Part shown: positions 15,039 to 15,961 of the stretch, piece by piece
Layout of the letters: the number at the start of each line of letters is the position of its first letter
How positions within the stretch are numbered: the stretch's first letter is position 1
From: JBKBXU01 sp046313675
GTDB lineage: Bacteria > Bacteroidota > Bacteroidia > Cytophagales > Cytophagaceae
Assembly: GCA_046313675.1 (NCBI GenBank)
Contig: JBKBXU010000072.1
Coordinates: forward strand, 1 to 15,961
Direction of reading: 5' to 3'
Length of the DNA stretch: 15,961 nt
Translations under genes and position numbers: made by a program
Notes under the pieces: generated by a model
What the model was told of the DNA's origin: nothing
The model's database searches: none
Seen by the model: only the letters and a program-made list of their open reading frames with translations

Positions 15039-15066
15039 TTGCCTGATATGCATTTAACAAATCAAT

Positions 15067-15102
15067 AAAAATAGTCCTGAAAAATTTCAGGACTATTTTT
15101 TT
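15067..15102 (+). terminator. Strong rho-independent terminator after groEL
   Basis: TAGTCCTGAAA (15072-15082) pairs with TTTCAGGACTA (15085-15095). The stem is extended by an A run on the left (15067-15071) and a T run on the right (15096-15102). It begins 28 bases after the groEL stop. Confidence 0.93.
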
Positions 15103-15132
15103 GTGCAATTATAGAAACTCTTAGTATATTTC
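15100..15132 (+). promoter_or_regulatory. Candidate promoter for the 125-residue protein gene
   Basis: TTTG at 15100-15103, at the end of the groEL terminator, is followed after 21 bases by TATATTTC (15125-15132). This fits TTTG-N19-21-TAnnTTTG with one mismatch. The transcript would start about 35 bases before ATG 15176. Confidence 0.35.
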
Positions 15133-15175
15133 AGGCATCAAATCAGCCGTTATAGAAAGATAAAAAAACTTTTTC

Positions 15176-15553
15176 ATGATCCATTTTGACATCACTACCG
15201 ATTGGGTTTACGAACATTATTATATTTATCTTCACCTTAGCATTGCTGACTCTGAAAACATTGTTTCAGAAAACGATCTGTTGAGAATCAGAAACCTGAT
15301 CTTTAAAAACATTGATGAAAGCCGGGGCGAAACACTTATAAAAGACGTCCTTAAAGAATTCCGCTCTCACAATGAGGAAGAAAAGCAGGCATTTATAAAA
15401 AACAATGCTTCAAAATATCTTCGTACCGAGGCAATTCGTAATAAAGTCATTTGTGAGCTGGAAAATACTACCAGTCAGGACGAAGAAAACGAGGAGCGTG
15501 TGATGTTCCGCTACATACGTAAAATCATTAATAATATTCCATCTAAAAGTTAA
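15176..15553 (+). CDS. Small uncharacterised protein, possibly TerB-like
   Basis: The product is 125 residues, without a signal peptide or membrane span. It looks all-helical and acidic. The segment YIYLHLSIADSENIVSENDLLRIRNLIF (about 17-44) resembles the first repeat of TerB-like domains, which have a hydrophobic helix, an AD-x-E/S turn and an acidic helix. The later acidic part, ESRGETLIKDVLKEF followed by HNEEEKQAF, is also compatible with this. TerB-like domains bind metal or act as scaffolds in several bacterial systems, but I would not assign a function. The start at ATG 15176 is supported by the first conserved-looking residues directly after it. It stands behind the groEL terminator, with its own candidate promoter, and the next gene begins 54 bases after its stop, so the two may be co-transcribed. 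Confidence 0.75.
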   Translation: MIHFDITTDWVYEHYYIYLHLSIADSENIVSENDLLRIRNLIFKNIDESRGETLIKDVLKEFRSHNEEEKQAFIKNNASKYLRTEAIRNKVICELENTTSQDEENEERVMFRYIRKIINNIPSKS

Positions 15554-15607
15554 GATTTCCTTAACAATTCTCCGGGATAAGCATTTTACTATGTAAACAT
15601 CTATCAT

Positions 15608-15958
15608 ATGGAGAAGAAATCAACACCTATATTTTCGGTACTTCTATTCTTATTACTGGCAGGCGGCTGCAGTGAACACAAGGCTGACGCCCAAGAAGAG
15701 CTGTTTGTACAGATACCTGAAATTCCAGAAGATATAGACCATAGGGAAATATACACCAAAATATACAAGGAGCTGCGTAAAGACATCCCTAAGAAAACCA
15801 GTATGGACATCCCCTCCTATCCCGGGGCTGTTGTTTTCTCTGTTAACAAAAGTGACAATGAGGATGTATTGCCCGGCATAACCATTATGTCAGACGATGA
15901 TCCGGAAAAGGTAATTAAATTTTACAAGACCCATGGATATAACGTCTCCATCTTTTAG
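15608..15958 (+). CDS. Small predicted lipoprotein, uncharacterised
   Basis: The 116-residue product begins with a lipoprotein signal (MEKKSTP, hydrophobic core, LAGGC; lipidated Cys at 21), so the mature protein should sit in the inner or outer membrane facing the periplasm or surface. The mature part contains DIPSYPGAVVFSV (about 67-79) and SDDDPEKVIKFYKTHGYNV (about 96-114). A YPGA motif followed by a segment of the type D-x-P-E-K-V-x-x-F-Y occurs in several families of small secreted proteins, in which the FYK helix is usually followed by more residues. Here the frame stops almost at once (TAG 15956-15958), 3 bases before the window edge. The protein may be naturally short or truncated by a frameshift that cannot be judged from here. 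Function unknown. Confidence 0.7.
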   Translation: MEKKSTPIFSVLLFLLLAGGCSEHKADAQEELFVQIPEIPEDIDHREIYTKIYKELRKDIPKKTSMDIPSYPGAVVFSVNKSDNEDVLPGITIMSDDDPEKVIKFYKTHGYNVSIF

Positions 15959-15961
15959 TTC

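Noticed and set aside
1..15961. tRNA, rRNA, CRISPR array, insertion sequence or phage genes
   Set aside because: No cloverleaf, repeat-spacer array, transposase motif or terminal inverted repeats were found by reading both strands; the hairpins seen are explained as terminators.

Overview
The window looks like chromosomal DNA of a member of the Bacteroidota, probably the order Cytophagales. The DNA is AT-rich and has TAnnTTTG-type promoter boxes and few Shine-Dalgarno sequences. The gene order miaB - sigma-54 activator - lptE - TPR protein - secG, followed by groES-groEL, is one I recall from this phylum, and several predicted proteins (long TraB/GumN protein, YcbB-like L,D-transpeptidase, LptE lipoprotein) are of types I associate with it. 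I see no insertion sequence, phage gene, CRISPR array, tRNA or rRNA.

Layout. (1) 1-3375, minus strand: one open frame of 1125 codons that runs off the left edge. It is an exported TraB/GumN protein with a very large C-terminal extension. (2) 3376-3573: an AT-rich divergent intergenic region. (3) 3574-5355: an SLC13/DASS-type transporter with two internal TrkA-C (RCK_C) domains, ending in a hairpin. (4) 5514-7205: a lipoprotein L,D-transpeptidase. (5) 7305-11977: a tight co-directional operon of miaB, a sigma-54 enhancer-binding protein, lptE, a TPR-ended protein and secG, with gaps or overlaps of -1 to 11 bases. It begins between a terminator and a TAnnTTTG promoter and ends at a strong hairpin that may also serve the opposing gene. 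(6) 12040-12753, minus: an unrecognised 237-residue protein. (7) 12754-13084: a 331-base regulatory region before groES with a well-spaced -24/-12 (sigma-54) promoter and repeated TGTCAGT/CTGAACA elements. (8) 13085-15038: groES-groEL, then a strong terminator. (9) 15176-15553: a small, possibly TerB-like protein. (10) 15608-15958: a small lipoprotein.

How the parts fit. Most of the window is core housekeeping: protein folding, Sec secretion, LPS transport, peptidoglycan cross-linking and tRNA modification. The most interesting reading links two parts. The minus-35/minus-10 style promoter expected for groESL is not obvious. Instead there is TTGGCAC-N5-ATGCA with exact GG-N10-GC spacing, preceded by two imperfect direct repeats about four helical turns apart. 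A sigma-54 activator with no receiver or sensor domain (PspF-like layout) is encoded about 3 kb upstream. I infer that this activator may control the chaperonin operon. That would be a heat- or envelope-stress circuit without CIRCE/HrcA. The link is a hypothesis from sequence only.
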